From assembly GCA_944393685.1 (NCBI GenBank), contig CALYAW010000001.1, positions 100,023-164,022 on the forward strand: a stretch of 64,000 bases of DNA, in the 5' to 3' direction. This document shows positions 63,872 through 64,000 of the stretch, piece by piece. The notes under the pieces were generated by a model. The model was given only the letters and a program-made list of their open reading frames with translations. It was not told the DNA's origin and ran no database searches. How positions within the stretch are numbered: the first letter of the stretch is position 1; each line of letters begins with the position of its first letter. The translations under genes were made by a program, and so were the position numbers. The stretch is from an uncultured Alphaproteobacteria bacterium (GTDB taxonomy: Bacteria > Pseudomonadota > Alphaproteobacteria > RF32 > CAG-239).

Positions 63872-64000
63872 TACGCTTAATATAATCACCGATGACCCAA
63901 TATGGAATCAATGTGGTTTTGAAACAAATCAAGCATCCCGAAACATTTTTGATACCGTTTTGTCTTATATGAAAGCGCAAAAAGAAATAGATTTTCTTGA
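63864..64000 (+). CDS. ybeY: Endoribonuclease YbeY, 5' part only
   Basis: The frame from ATG 63864 runs to the window edge (45 full codons). The start (NIITDDPIWNQ, then ASRNIFDTVLSYMKAQKEIDF) matches the beginning of YbeY, a metal-dependent RNase in 16S rRNA maturation. The conserved His-rich active site is outside the window. Overlap with ybeZ and the miaB-ybeZ-ybeY order support it. Confidence 0.85.
   Translation, partial: MNNTLNIITDDPIWNQCGFETNQASRNIFDTVLSYMKAQKEIDFL

Noticed and set aside
1..64000. tRNA, rRNA, CRISPR, insertion sequence or prophage
   Set aside because: No cloverleaf-sized gaps with suitable stems, no regular repeats, no transposase-like or phage structural reading frame were seen; XerD is the housekeeping recombinase.

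Overview
The window is a dense bacterial chromosome segment of low GC (high thirties percent by eye). Genes lie on both strands, many stop and start codons overlap by 1-14 bases, and no gene-free stretch exceeds about 215 bases. Several features point to an alphaproteobacterium: a leuS-lptE-holA operon, alphaproteobacterial-type addB-addA, a Mic60/mitofilin-like gene (COG4223) beside tsaD, the miaB-phoH-ybeY cluster, and an lptF-lptD-surA-rsmA cluster. A three-subunit [FeFe] hydrogenase (hydC-hydB-hydA) implies an anaerobic, fermentative lifestyle. The best guess is an uncultured gut-type lineage (metagenome 'Azospirillum sp. CAG'/RF32-like); that placement is inference. I saw no tRNA, rRNA, insertion sequence, prophage or CRISPR array.

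Layout. 1-4.0 kb (minus): 3'-truncated nusA, rimP, lptG, cysK. 4.1-7.5 kb: Sel1-repeat secreted protein, gmk, short-chain dehydrogenase, AmpG-like permease. 7.6-8.8 kb (minus): rpsF-rpsR-rplI with a structured leader. 8.9-15.9 kb (plus): small exported protein, comM-like ATPase, a lipoprotein with a degenerate trypsin-like domain, then hslV-hslU-hemW. 15.9-21.9 kb: DUF378 protein, methyltransferase-like gene, a 1307-residue Cys-rich beta-helix secreted protein, EamA-like transporter. 21.9-25.9 kb (minus): leuS-lptE-holA. 26.1-30.8 kb (plus): rsmB and three poorly characterised genes (PanE-like, polytopic membrane protein, TPR-like). 30.8-38.8 kb (minus): trxA, then rph-rdgB-addB-addA. 38.9-45.7 kb: oversized GT5 glycogen-synthase-like gene, grpE, and hydC-hydB-hydA. 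45.9-51.1 kb (plus): lptF-lptD-surA-rsmA. 51.1-51.9 kb: an isolated, GC-rich gene with two copies of one domain and its own promoter and terminator. 51.9-59.8 kb: DedA/YqaA protein, nth and tsaD, Mic60-like gene, CNNM/CorC protein and aroK, a 44-residue membrane peptide coupled to xerD, folD, yggU, yggT. 59.9-61.4 kb (minus): coiled-coil protein and TerB-like protein. 61.5-64 kb (plus): miaB, phoH, 5' part of ybeY.

How the genes fit together. Much of the window is housekeeping: transcription, ribosome assembly and rRNA/tRNA modification (nusA, rimP, rpsF/R, rplI, rsmB, rsmA, miaB, tsaD, ybeY), recombination (addAB, xerD, nth, holA), protein quality control (hslVU, grpE, surA, trxA) and LPS export (lptD, E, F, G). 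The HydABC enzyme would reoxidise NADH as H2. Synteny differs from many alphaproteobacteria in informative ways: lptG is about 43 kb from lptF, pdxA is absent between surA and rsmA, and hemC/hemD are absent between tsaD and the Mic60-like gene, suggesting loss of B6 and heme synthesis genes from those loci. The least explained parts are the duplicated-domain gene at 51.3 kb, the lipoprotein pseudo-protease, the large Cys-rich surface protein, and the cluster after rsmB.
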